NCBI GenBank assembly: GCA_034521715.1
Contig: JAXHLY010000004.1
Span: 446,616 to 510,615, forward strand
Length of the DNA: 64,000 nt
Direction: 5' to 3'
DNA from: Methylohalomonas sp034521715
GTDB lineage: Bacteria > Pseudomonadota > Gammaproteobacteria > Methylohalomonadales > Methylohalomonadaceae
Shown one piece after another: positions 26,889 through 35,802 of this stretch. Made by a program: the position numbers and the translations under genes. Under the pieces are notes generated by a model that was given only the letters and a program-made list of their open reading frames with translations, did no database searches and had not been told where the DNA came from. Position 1 is the first letter of the stretch; every line of letters begins with the position of its first letter.

Positions 26889-29136
26889 TCAGGCCGTCTC
26901 ACTCTTTTCAGCGGACGGCTGTTCCCGCTGACGCTGCTCATGCATCTCCAGCACCTGCGCATCGACGACCGCCAGCGCGCTGGCATTGACGATTCGCCGT
27001 ACCGTTGCCGACGAGGTCAGCAGATGAACCGGGTATGCCAGGCCCAGCAGTACCGGGCCGATGGTTACCGCATCGCCCAGTATCTTCAGCAGATCGCAGG
27101 CGATTTTCGCGGCATCCACGTTGGGCATGACCAGCAGATTCGCCTCGCCCTGCAGAGGCGAATCCGGTCTGATGACACGACGGATCTGTTCATCCAGTGC
27201 CGCATCGGCGCGCATCTGGCCATCGATCTGCAATGCCGGATCGCGCGCGCGGATCAGCTCCACGGCCTTTTGCAGCCGGGCGGCGGTATCGATGTCATAT
27301 TCGGCGCTGTTGGTGTGCGACAGCAGCGCCGCCCGCGGCGTCATGCCGAAGCGCTTGACGACCTCTGCCGCCAGCAGCGCCGTATCAGCGAGCTGATCGC
27401 TGTTCGGTACCGGTGTCACCGCGGTATCGCAGATGAAATACACACCCTGTTTCATGATAAGGATATTCATGGCGGCGGCCTGGCTGACGCCGGGGGCCAG
27501 GCCGAGTTGTTCAATAATATGATCCAGGTGCGTGCGGAAATGATCCTCGAGCCCGCAGATCATGCCGTCGGCCCGCCCTTCCCTGACCATGCGCGCGGCA
27601 AACTGGCTGTTGTGCCCGTTGCCGCCGTCAGCCGGCACGATATCGATATCAAGCTCGGGCCGTAGACGCAGGCCCAGCTGGTTGATGCGGTCCGTGATCG
27701 CCGCCGGGTCACCGATGAGTACCGGCCGTGCCAGCTTTTCATCCACCACACTCTGCACCGCGCGCAGTGTCAATGATTCTCCGCCCTCGGCATAGACCAG
27801 CCGCTTGGGCCGTGACTTGGCGCGCTCGAACACCGGCCGCATGACCAGCACGGACTCGAAGACATAACGGTGCAACTGTTCGCGGTAGCCCTCGATATCC
27901 GCCAGCGGCCGCAGTGCCACGCCGCTGTCGCCGGCGGCCCTGGCCACGGCGGGTGCGAGCTTGATGATCAGGCGCGGATCAAAGGGTTTCGGAATCAGGT
28001 AATCGCGGCCGAACTTGAAATCGATACCGCCATAGGCGGCGGCGACACTGTCCGGTGTTTCCTCCATGGCCAGCTCGGCCAGCGCATGTACGCAGGCAAG
28101 CTTCATCTCTTCGTTAATCTCCGTTGCGCCGACATCCAGCGCGCCACGGAAGATGAACGGAAAGCACAGCACGTTGTTCACCTGGTTGGGATAATCCGAG
28201 CGCCCGGTGGCGATAACGGCGTCGGGACGCACGGCGCGGACCTCTTCCGGCAGGATTTCCGGGATCGGATTCGACAGCGCGAACACCAGCGGGTCGCGCG
28301 CCATGTGGCGGATCATCTCCTGCTTGATCACGCCCGGCCCCGACAGCCCCAGGAATATATCGGCATCTTTAAGCGCCTCGGTCAGGGACGGCACGGTCTT
28401 CCATGTGCTTTTGCGCAAACAGTTTCTTGTGCGGTTCCAGACCGCCGCGGCGGCCGATGTACAGCAGGCCTGAACGATCGAAGACCATCATGTTCTCTTT
28501 TGGCAGGCCCAGGCCCTCGAGGATTTTCAGGCAGGCAATGCCGGAGGCGCCGGCACCGGTACTGACCAGCTTGACCTCGCTGATGTCCTTGTCGACCACG
28601 CGCAGGGCATTCATGACCGCGGCACCGACAATAATCGCCGTGCCATGCTGATCGTCATGGAACACCGGGATATTCATGCGGTTGCGCAGCCGGCCCTCGA
28701 CCATGAAGCATTCCGGTGACTTGATGTCCTCGAGATTGATGCCGCCGAAAGTCGGTTCGAGGCTGGCGATGGTCTCGACCAGCTTTTCCGGATCACGCTC
28801 GTTGATCTCGATATCGAACACGTCGATGCCGGCGAATTTCTTGAACAGCACGCCCTTGCCTTCCATCACCGGCTTGGCCGCCAACGGGCCGATATTGCCG
28901 AGTCCGAGCACGGCACTGCCGTTGGTAATGACGGCAACGAGATTGGAGCGGACGGTCATGTCGGCGACCGCGTCGGGATCAGCGGCAATGGCCCGGGAGG
29001 CGGCGGCGACGCCCGGGCTGTAGGCCAGTGCCAGGTCACGCTGGTTGGCCAGCGGCTTGGTCGGCGTGACTTCTATCTTGCCGGGGCGGGGATAACGGTG
29101 GTAATCGAGGGCGTTTTTATCGTCGTCGTGATTCAT
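26889..29136 (-). CDS. maeB: NADP-dependent malic enzyme with phosphotransacetylase-like domain (one frameshift)
   Basis: Oxidative decarboxylation of malate to pyruvate with NADP. I start at ATG 29136, since the protein then opens like MaeB (ALDYHRYPRPGKIEV, LALAYSPGVA). The malic domain includes VFHDDQHGTAIIV and the NAD(P)-binding STGAGASGIACL. The frame shifts at the AAAA run around 28409-28412: removing one A joins LFAQ to STWKTVPSLTEAL. The second half (about 430-748) is the phosphate acetyltransferase-like domain (SCRAACALV is absent; it ends near RIVNASALAVVDAQVLEMHE), thought to be regulatory. Corrected length 748 aa, as in E. coli. Confidence 0.92.
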
Positions 29137-29277
29137 GGGCGGGCGGCGCCGGGATCGGTTCGTCCCCGCTGCCGCTGACAATCCTTCCTGCTGCTTGGGT
29201 TACAACAATATCTTAATACATATTCGGCAATTCTGCCCATAAACCCTTCAAAGCAAGGGATTTGAGCGGGCAGCCAA

Positions 29278-30650
29278 TCAGGGCTTGAAGCCCGGCGGCA
29301 ACCCGCCACCGCCCATGCCACCCATGCCCTGCAGCATTTTCTGCATGCCGCCCTTGCGCTTCATGCGCTTCATGGTTTTCTGCATCTGCCCGAACTGCTT
29401 GAGGAGTTTGTTCACTTCCTGGATTGACGTGCCGGAGCCGGCGGCGATGCGCTTCTTGCGCGAGCCGTTGATGATATCCGGCTTGCGGCGTTCCCTTTGC
29501 GTCATCGAGTCGATGATCACGCCGAGCCGGTTGAACATGCCGTCACTGACCTGGTTTCGTGCCGCCTGCGGTATCTGCGCGGCATCGGGCAGCTTGTCGA
29601 GCAGGCTGCTCATGCCGCCCATGCGGTTCATTTCATCGATCTGCTGGCGGAAATCGTTCAGATCGAAACCGCCCTTCTTGAGCTTGGCGGCCATCTTCTT
29701 GGCCTGTTCCTGATCGGTCTTGCGCTCGACCTCCTCGATGAGACTGAGGACATCGCCCATGCCGAGAATGCGCGAGGCGACGCGTTCCGGATGGAAGGCC
29801 GTCAGGTCTTCGAATTTCTCGCCGCTGCCGAGAAACTTGATCGGCTTGCCGGTGACATGCCGCACCGACAGTGCCGCGCCGCCGCGGGCATCACCGTCGA
29901 CCTTGGTCAGGATCACGCCGGTCAGCGGCAGGGCCTCGTTGAAGGCCTGGGCCGAGTTGACGGCGTCCTGGCCCATCATGCTGTCGATGACGAACAGCGT
30001 CTCCGCCGGCTGACAGATCTGACTGCAGGGTCTGGACCTCGGCCATCATGTCCTCGTCGACATGCAGGCGGCCGGCGGTATCGACGATCAGGGTCTGCAC
30101 GCCCTGGCGCCGGGCGCTGTCCACGGCCTCCCTGGCAATGTCCGCCGGCTTGCGGCTGCGATCGGTCGGCAGATATTCAATACCCGCCTGATCGGCGTAG
30201 GCATGCAGCTGGTCGATGGCGGCGGGACGGTAAACGTCGCACGATACCACCTTGACGCTGCGCTTCAGATCGTCACGGATATGCCGCGCCAGTTTCACCG
30301 CCGTCGTGGTCTTGCCGGCGCCTTGCAGACCCGCCAGCAGGATCACCGCCGGTTGCGGGACGTTCAGCTTCGAGCGGCACGGCCGCCTCGCCCATCAGGC
30401 TGACGAGTTCATCGTGGACGATCTTGATGAGCACCTGGCCCGGAGTCAGGCTGGTCGCCACCTCGCGCCCGACCGCGCGCTCGCGCACATGGTCGATGAA
30501 ATCCCTGACCACCGGCAGGGCGACATCGGCCTCGAGCAGGGCCATACGCACCTCGCGCATGGCATCGCGGATATTGTCCTCTGACAGGCGACCCTGACCG
30601 CGCAGATTTTTCAGTGTCCGGCCGAGGCGTTCGGAAAGATTATCAAACAT
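29278..30650 (-). CDS. ffh: Signal recognition particle protein Ffh (two frameshifts)
   Basis: GTPase that binds signal peptides of nascent membrane proteins together with 4.5S RNA. I start at ATG 30650 (MFDNLSERLG). The N domain runs to about residue 95. One extra base near 30370-30375 moves the reading to LNVPQPAVILLAGLQGAGKT (G1 motif), and another near 30026 moves it to QICQPAETLFVIDSMMGQD. The G domain has VDTAGRLHVDE and TKVDGDARGG. The M domain is Met-rich with the RNA-binding SGTSIQEVN and a Gly/Met tail. Corrected length 456 aa. Because ffh is essential, the shifts are almost certainly sequence errors. Confidence 0.95.
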
Positions 30651-30916
30651 GATTGACACCTTAACGGCACCGTACAGGCGGTACCATTATCGTTAATGAG
30701 TTCTGTGCCGGATGATGGTTCAGCTGCGAAACGCGGGCGGGTAGCCCTACTGCCGGTATGCCCCACAGGGCGGGGCAAAACGCACGCATATAAACCGGCA
30801 ACGCGTGAATTCGACTCATTATAACCGAGAGCCGGTTGCAGACGAAGCGTCCTGTGGCTTCAACCGGCCGGCCGATTATGCAATGATGCTGCGATGTTCC
30901 GCTTCATGATCCCGGT

Positions 30917-31729
30917 ATGAGCCCGTTTCTCAGCAGCGGCATTGCCAGTCTGCTGTACTGCATCGCGGCCGGGCGTATAGCCTTCGGCATATTTCATCCG
31001 GAGTCCGTCAATCCCGTCCTCAAGCGGCGTTATCTCGTTATCGGCGCGATCGCACTGCTCCTCCACGGGCTGGTGCTGTATCAGTTCATTCACACCGGCA
31101 GCGGGCTGAATCTCGGCTTTTTCAATGCGCTGTCACTGGTCGCCTGGATGATCGTGCTGTTCGTGCTGGTCGGCGCTATCAACAATCCTCTGGAAAACCT
31201 CACCATCATCCTCTACCCGGTGGCCGCGATCAGCCTGTTGCTACAGGTCCTCGTGCCCAGCAGCCGGATCATGCCGAGTGCCACGCCCGCGGGACTGGAA
31301 GCCCATATCCTGCTGTCGATCTGCGCCTACAGCCTGCTCGGCGTCGCCGCCCTGCAGGCACTGGTGCTGGCGGTGCAGGAACGCCAGCTGCGACACAAGC
31401 ACCCCGGCACCATCATGCGTGCCCTGCCGCCGCTCGCGGTCATGGAAAACCTGCTGTTTCAGCTCATCACTATCGGCTTTTTTCTGCTGAGCCTGAGCCT
31501 GGCGACCGGCTTCATGTTTCTGCACGATCCCTTCGCCCAGCACCTGTTACACAAAACCGTGCTGTCGATACTGGCCTGGCTCACGTTTGCCATCCTGCTC
31601 TGGGGCCGCTGGGCGAAAGGCTGGCGCGGTCTGGTGGCGATTCGCTGGACGCTGGCCGGCTTCATCTTTTTGATGCTGGCCTATTTCGGCAGCAAGCTGG
31701 TACTGGAACTGGTGCTGGACAGGGTGTAG
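30917..31729 (+). CDS. CcsA/YpjD-like cytochrome c assembly-family membrane protein
   Basis: Polytopic inner-membrane protein (about eight helices, 270 aa) of the CcsA/HemX-like family, of which E. coli YpjD is the usual member next to ffh. The tryptophan-rich WWD signature of true haem exporters is not evident. Conserved His residues (HILLSICAYSLLG, HDPFAQHLLHKTVLSILAW) could bind haem. It diverges from ffh and precedes the corB-like gene, the same ffh-ypjD-corB arrangement as in enteric bacteria. Function remains unproven. Confidence 0.82.
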   Translation: MSPFLSSGIASLLYCIAAGRIAFGIFHPESVNPVLKRRYLVIGAIALLLHGLVLYQFIHTGSGLNLGFFNALSLVAWMIVLFVLVGAINNPLENLTIILYPVAAISLLLQVLVPSSRIMPSATPAGLEAHILLSICAYSLLGVAALQALVLAVQERQLRHKHPGTIMRALPPLAVMENLLFQLITIGFFLLSLSLATGFMFLHDPFAQHLLHKTVLSILAWLTFAILLWGRWAKGWRGLVAIRWTLAGFIFLMLAYFGSKLVLELVLDRV

Positions 31730-31732
31730 TTA

Positions 31733-31760
31733 CGTGAATCGTGAAATGTGAATCGTGAAC
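31733..31760. repeat. Four heptanucleotide units (cgtgaat orientation)
   Basis: cgtgaat, cgtgaaa, tgtgaat and cgtgaac in tandem, directly after the stop of the CcsA-like gene. No opposite arm is visible nearby. Confidence 0.65.
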
Positions 31761-31832
31761 CGCATACACCGGGCCTTGAAACCTCAAACAGGCGTGTACC
31801 CAGGCCCCAGCTAATTCCGGAGTCAATAAAAC

Positions 31833-33117
31833 TTGCAAGAGATCCCGCTTAGTTATCTGTTTGCTGCACTCGGCGTGTTGATCGTGCTGTCCGGATTCTT
31901 TTCCGGATCCGAGACCGGCATGATGGCGCTCAACCGTTACCGACTGCGCCACATGGCGGATGCCAAACATAAGGGTGCCATGCGGGCGCATCTGCTGCTC
32001 GAGCGGCCCGACCGTCTGATAGGCATCATTCTGCTCGGCAACAACCTGGTGAATATTTTCGCCGCGTCGCTGGCTACCGTCATCGGCCTGCGGCTGTTCG
32101 GCGAGGCCGGCATTGCCATTGCCTCCCTGGGACTGACGGTGATCATCCTGATCTTCGGCGAGGTGGCGCCGAAGACGGTGGCCGCGCTGTATCCGGAACG
32201 CGTCGCCTTTCCCCGCGTCATTCATACTCAAACCGCTGCTCAGGGTCTGTTACCCGGCGGTCTGGGTACTCAACAGCATCGCCAACGGCCTGTTGCGGAT
32301 ACTCGGCGTCAACGTGGACGACCAGGGGGATTCGCCGATGAGCCGCGAGGAATTGCGCACTGTCGTGCGCGAGGCCGGCAATCTGATCCCGAAACGGCAC
32401 CAGAGAATGCTGCTCAGCATCCTCGATCTCGAGAATTTCACCGTCAATGACATCATGGTACCGCGCGCTGAAGTGACCGCCATCGATCTCGATGACGATC
32501 TCGAAGAAATTCAGGACATGCTGATCAATTGCCGGCATACCCGGATACCGGTTTTTCGCGATGATCTCGACAACACCATCGGCATGCTGCATGTCAGGCG
32601 GCTGTTGCGCAACCTGCTGGAACACGAAGAGATGACCAAGGACATGATCGAGTCAAGCCTCAGCGAACCCTATTTCGTGCCGGAAGATGCGCCGCTTCAC
32701 AGTCAGATGGTGAATTTTCAGCGCAGCCGCCAGCGCATCGGTCTGGTCGTCGATGAATACGGGGTTGTCCTCGGCCTGGTCACGCTGGAAGACATGCTCG
32801 AAGAGATCGTCGGTGAATTCACCACCGACATGCAAAGCTTCAATCGCGATATTCATCCACAGGAAGACGGCAGCTACCTGATCGATGGCACCGCCAGTAT
32901 TCGCGAAATCAACCGCCAGCTGCGCTGGCATCTGCCTGTCGAGGGGCCGCGCACGCTTAACGGCTTGATCCTCGAACACCTTGAAAGCATTCCGGAATCC
33001 GGCACCAGCCTGAAGATCGGAGATTATGCCATCGAGATCACTGCAACGACGGAGAACGCCGTTAAAACCGCCAGGATGCGTTATTACCCGGGCTCAAGGG
33101 ACATATCAAAAGGTTAG
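31833..33117 (+). CDS. CNNM/CorB (HlyC/CorC) family transport protein (one frameshift)
   Basis: Membrane protein of the CNNM/CorB family linked to magnesium or cobalt efflux. TTG 31833 is the likely start; GGAG lies 12 nt upstream. The DUF21 domain covers about 1-135, with SGSETGMMALNRYRLRHM and GNNLVNI. The frame breaks near 32226, where one extra base must be skipped to read LKPLLRVCYPAVWVLNSIA. Two CBS domains follow (about 200-325: IMVPRAEVTAID, then LVVDEYGVVLGLVTLED), then the CorC_HlyC domain to residue 427. The gene stop (TAG 33115-33117) lies within the left end of a MITE-like repeat. Confidence 0.9.
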
Positions 33118-33307
33118 GGAAGCTCTGAATAATCCCCGCATGTCATTTCGACCAACGGGAGAAATCCCTGTCTCGACCATAGGGAGAGATCTTAATGGGA
33201 TCCCTCGCTGCGCTCGGGACGCCTTCGAAGGTCCCTCGCTGTGCTCGGGACACCTTCGGTGATTTCTCGCTGCGCTCGAAATGACAAATTATTCAGAGCT
33301 TCCTTAG
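33114..33307. mobile_element. MITE-like element 1
   Basis: Terminal inverted repeats ttagggaagctctgaataa (left, 33114-33132) and ttattcagagcttcctta (right, about 33289-33306) match almost perfectly, and the second element at 41109 has the same ends. The interior also starts and ends with shorter inverted sequence (gtcatttcga / tcgaaatgac) and contains two imperfect copies of tcgctgcgctcgggac. It encodes nothing and is about 194 bp. The left end overlaps the corB-like stop codon. Confidence 0.7.
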
Positions 33308-33344
33308 AATGCCCGCCGTGAATGACTGAACGAGGGGATCGTTA

Positions 33345-33611
33345 ATGATGGAAGTACGCAAAATCAATGACACCACATTCGATGTCAGTGTAACGGGCAA
33401 GACCACCACCCGGCACCGGGTCACCCTGTCGGAATCCTATTACAAGCAACTGACCGCTGGTGGGGTTTCGCCCGAAACACTGCTGGAAAAATCTTTCGAA
33501 TTTCTGCTCGAGCGGGAACCCAATACCGCAATACTGGCGGAATTCGATCTCGGACTGATCAACCGCTATTTCCCCGAGTATGAAAACGAAATACAACGCC
33601 AACTGAAATAG
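33345..33611 (+). CDS. Conserved-looking hypothetical protein, 88 aa
   Basis: I do not recognise the family. Residues 1-30 look like a beta-hairpin (MMEVRKINDTTFDVSV, then HRVTLSESYY), the rest like two amphipathic helices (SPETLLEKSFEFLLERE, LINRYFPEYENEIQRQL). No signal peptide, membrane segment or Cys. A ggggat-type ribosome-binding site lies about 10 nt upstream. Codon usage resembles the neighbours. It stands alone between a MITE-like element and the convergent EI-type gene. Confidence 0.6.
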   Translation: MMEVRKINDTTFDVSVTGKTTTRHRVTLSESYYKQLTAGGVSPETLLEKSFEFLLEREPNTAILAEFDLGLINRYFPEYENEIQRQLK

Positions 33612-33681
33612 GCTGGCGTGTGTTTATCGCCTCGCCCCCGGCAATGCGGACACCGCCTGATGGTACACGGCATGGCGTGGC

Positions 33682-35448
33682 CTACACCATGAGAAAGCTG
33701 TACTGGCCACTGGTGGTGGAACAGCAGTAGCTCTCCGGACTTTCCAGCAGGCGTGCTGCCGCCTGCCGCAGGCCGGCAATATATTGCGGACAGGTGCTTA
33801 TCTCGGATATCCCTGCCGCCAGCAGACGCGGGATGTATTTCGGATTGCTGACAAGCTCGCCACATATGGATACGGGTTTGCCGGCAGCAGCGGCCGCATG
33901 TGTAACATTCTCGATCAGTTGCCACAATGCCGGATGTTCGAATAGACCATCGCGTTCCAGGTCGCCGTTCATGCGATCGGCGGCAAACAGGTACTGTGTC
34001 AGGTCATTGGTGCCTATGCATCCAAAGTCCGCGTAATCAAAGAAATCCCGTGCTTCAAGACAGGCGCCTGGCACCTCGAACATGACGCCGTGTAACAGTT
34101 TTGTATCCGCAATACTGCTTATGGCCGCCTCGAAAAGTTCGCGTAATTCCAGATATTGTTTAACGCTATGGACCATCGGATACAGCACATGCAGGCGTCG
34201 TTTCTGCGAGGCCCGGGCCAGCGCCCTCGCCTGGGGCTGCAGTAGTTCGGGATACTGTAGCAGCAGGCGCGCACCGCGACAGCCCAGTGCCGGGTTGTCC
34301 TCGGCGGGCAAATCCAGCCAGTCTGCAGATTTGTCGGCGCCGAGGTCCAGCAAACGCACATGGACAGGACCGGACACACTATCCAGCAACTGAGTATAGC
34401 GCTCCAGCTGTTCGTCCTCGCCGAGCAGGCGCCGTTCCAGTAACAACTCGCTTTCCGAACGGTACAGGCCGATGCCTTCGGCCCGTGCCGCATGGACCTG
34501 AGGCAGATCGGTCACGCGATCCACGTCGGCAAGAATTCTGAAACCCTTGACCGGCGCTATCGCCGTCTGCGCCGTTGCGGGGTGTTGTTCCTGTGTCAAC
34601 CGGCCCCGGTAAGCGGCCAGTGTTTGCTCCGATGGATCGATATAAACCCTACCGCTATCACCGTCGACCAGAATACGGCTGTCTCCTGTCAGCGTGGCAG
34701 CCAGACCGGAAACACCGCTGACCGCCGGCAAACCCATCATCCGCGCCAGAATGGCGGCGTGTGAACTGGGACCACCTGTCTCGACCACGAACCCCCGGGT
34801 AAAGCCACCGGCCGAGAGTGCCGTACCGGGCATGAACTGTGTCGCGATAAGGATATGATCACGGCTGTTACGGCAGTCCCCGAACCGGCAATAACCGCTG
34901 TCGCAGCAATTGACAAAGCCCTGCATGCTGCCGAGATACGTCAACAAGGCTTCTTTCAGTTCAGTGATGTCGCTGGCGCAGTTCAGTGCGATGTCGCTGG
35001 CGCGTTCGCGGATATCATCTGACTGTGCCGCCCGCAGCTCAGAGGCAAAGCTGTCGAGCGTGTCTGTAACGGCTGCTTCCGCGTTTGTATACCTGGCGGC
35101 AAGCCTACGCTCCAGGCTTGCCATGAGCGATGCGTCACTGGCCAGCATGGATTGCGCCCGGAAAATGTCACCGGCGGAGCGGTCCAGCCGGCTGTCGGCC
35201 TGTTGCGCCAGCTCACCGTAGTAGCGGGCGACTTCCAGCAGGGCCCGGCGTACACGGGTGGCCTGATCGGATGCCTGCGTGGCAATCCGGCCGTTGCCGG
35301 TTTCCGGCGTCCTGTAGAAACACGGCCGTCCCATGGCCACTCCGCCCGACAGGGAGACGCCCGTAATGACCCGCTCGCGGGTGATGCCGGAATGGCTATC
35401 GACCGGATCCCTTTGCGTCTCGTGCCCCGATATGAGGGGTGTATTCAT
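33682..35448 (-). CDS. PTS enzyme I-like phosphoenolpyruvate-protein phosphotransferase
   Basis: Enzyme I-type protein that takes phosphate from PEP to a His residue and passes it to an HPr-like carrier. The N-terminal PEP-utiliser fold includes GVSLSGGVAMG and an HPr-binding helical region. The phospho-His is in GGPSSHAAILARMMGLPAV (near 228-246). The C-terminal TIM-barrel carries GLYRSESELL, MFEVPGACL, GTNDLTQYLFAADRMN and the catalytic Cys in ICGELVSNP. 588 aa, the size of PtsI, with no GAF domain as in PtsP. No HPr, EIIA or sugar permease is nearby, so a regulatory rather than sugar-transport role is likely (inference). Confidence 0.85.
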   Translation of the reverse strand: MNTPLISGHETQRDPVDSHSGITRERVITGVSLSGGVAMGRPCFYRTPETGNGRIATQASDQATRVRRALLEVARYYGELAQQADSRLDRSAGDIFRAQSMLASDASLMASLERRLAARYTNAEAAVTDTLDSFASELRAAQSDDIRERASDIALNCASDITELKEALLTYLGSMQGFVNCCDSGYCRFGDCRNSRDHILIATQFMPGTALSAGGFTRGFVVETGGPSSHAAILARMMGLPAVSGVSGLAATLTGDSRILVDGDSGRVYIDPSEQTLAAYRGRLTQEQHPATAQTAIAPVKGFRILADVDRVTDLPQVHAARAEGIGLYRSESELLLERRLLGEDEQLERYTQLLDSVSGPVHVRLLDLGADKSADWLDLPAEDNPALGCRGARLLLQYPELLQPQARALARASQKRRLHVLYPMVHSVKQYLELRELFEAAISSIADTKLLHGVMFEVPGACLEARDFFDYADFGCIGTNDLTQYLFAADRMNGDLERDGLFEHPALWQLIENVTHAAAAAGKPVSICGELVSNPKYIPRLLAAGISEISTCPQYIAGLRQAAARLLESPESYCCSTTSGQYSFLMV

Positions 35449-35802
35449 CCTTGGGAACCACCAATCTTCACAATAACAGTCTGTTTTGGCTGATCATTCA
35501 TTTTGACTTGCGGTATGCTTCCGCCTGCCACGATTTTTCAGCCGCTCTGTCCTGTCTATAACACAGGGGATCAAAAACTACTATGGCAACATACGAATAC
35601 TGCCTAATCTTGTAATTCTAGCTGCTCATTCTTGAGTGCAATGCAACATAAGGAGGATTCCTTGAATTTGATCAAGATCAGTACGTCAACGCTGATTGAT
35701 CTGCAATATACAATCTTTTCCACCAGATAGCTGAAATGCATGGCCCGTGTCATGCGGTTATAACTGACATAACAATCAACAACAAGCTCCACTGACTATT
35801 GC
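35449..35802. promoter_or_regulatory. AT-rich upstream region of the RND efflux operon
   Basis: 354 bp with markedly lower GC than its surroundings and no convincing gene. An FNR/Anr-like box lies at 35668-35681 and -10-like sequences at 35704-35709 (caatat) and 35709-35714 (tacaat). An aaggagg at 35650-35656 precedes a 22-codon TTG open frame (35662 on) that I do not consider proven. Confidence 0.45.
35668..35681 (+). promoter_or_regulatory. Candidate FNR/Anr/Dnr-type box
   Basis: ttgatcaagatcag matches the consensus TTGAT-N4-ATCAA in nine of ten fixed positions. Its centre lies about 41.5 nt before a start point deduced from the -10-like caatat at 35704-35709, the spacing of class II FNR promoters. 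This would make the RND operon at 35803 responsive to oxygen limitation or nitric oxide. Chance occurrence in AT-rich DNA cannot be ruled out. Confidence 0.35.

Noticed and set aside
5269..32240. Programmed ribosomal frameshifting
   Set aside because: There is no recurring slippery heptamer with a downstream structure. The shifts are of both signs, lie in unrelated genes and cluster along the contig, which fits sequence error.
35662..35730. 22-codon leader peptide behind aaggagg
   Set aside because: Only a TTG start and unremarkable codons. The ribosome-binding match is tempting, but the frame is too short to support and it overlaps the putative FNR box and -10.
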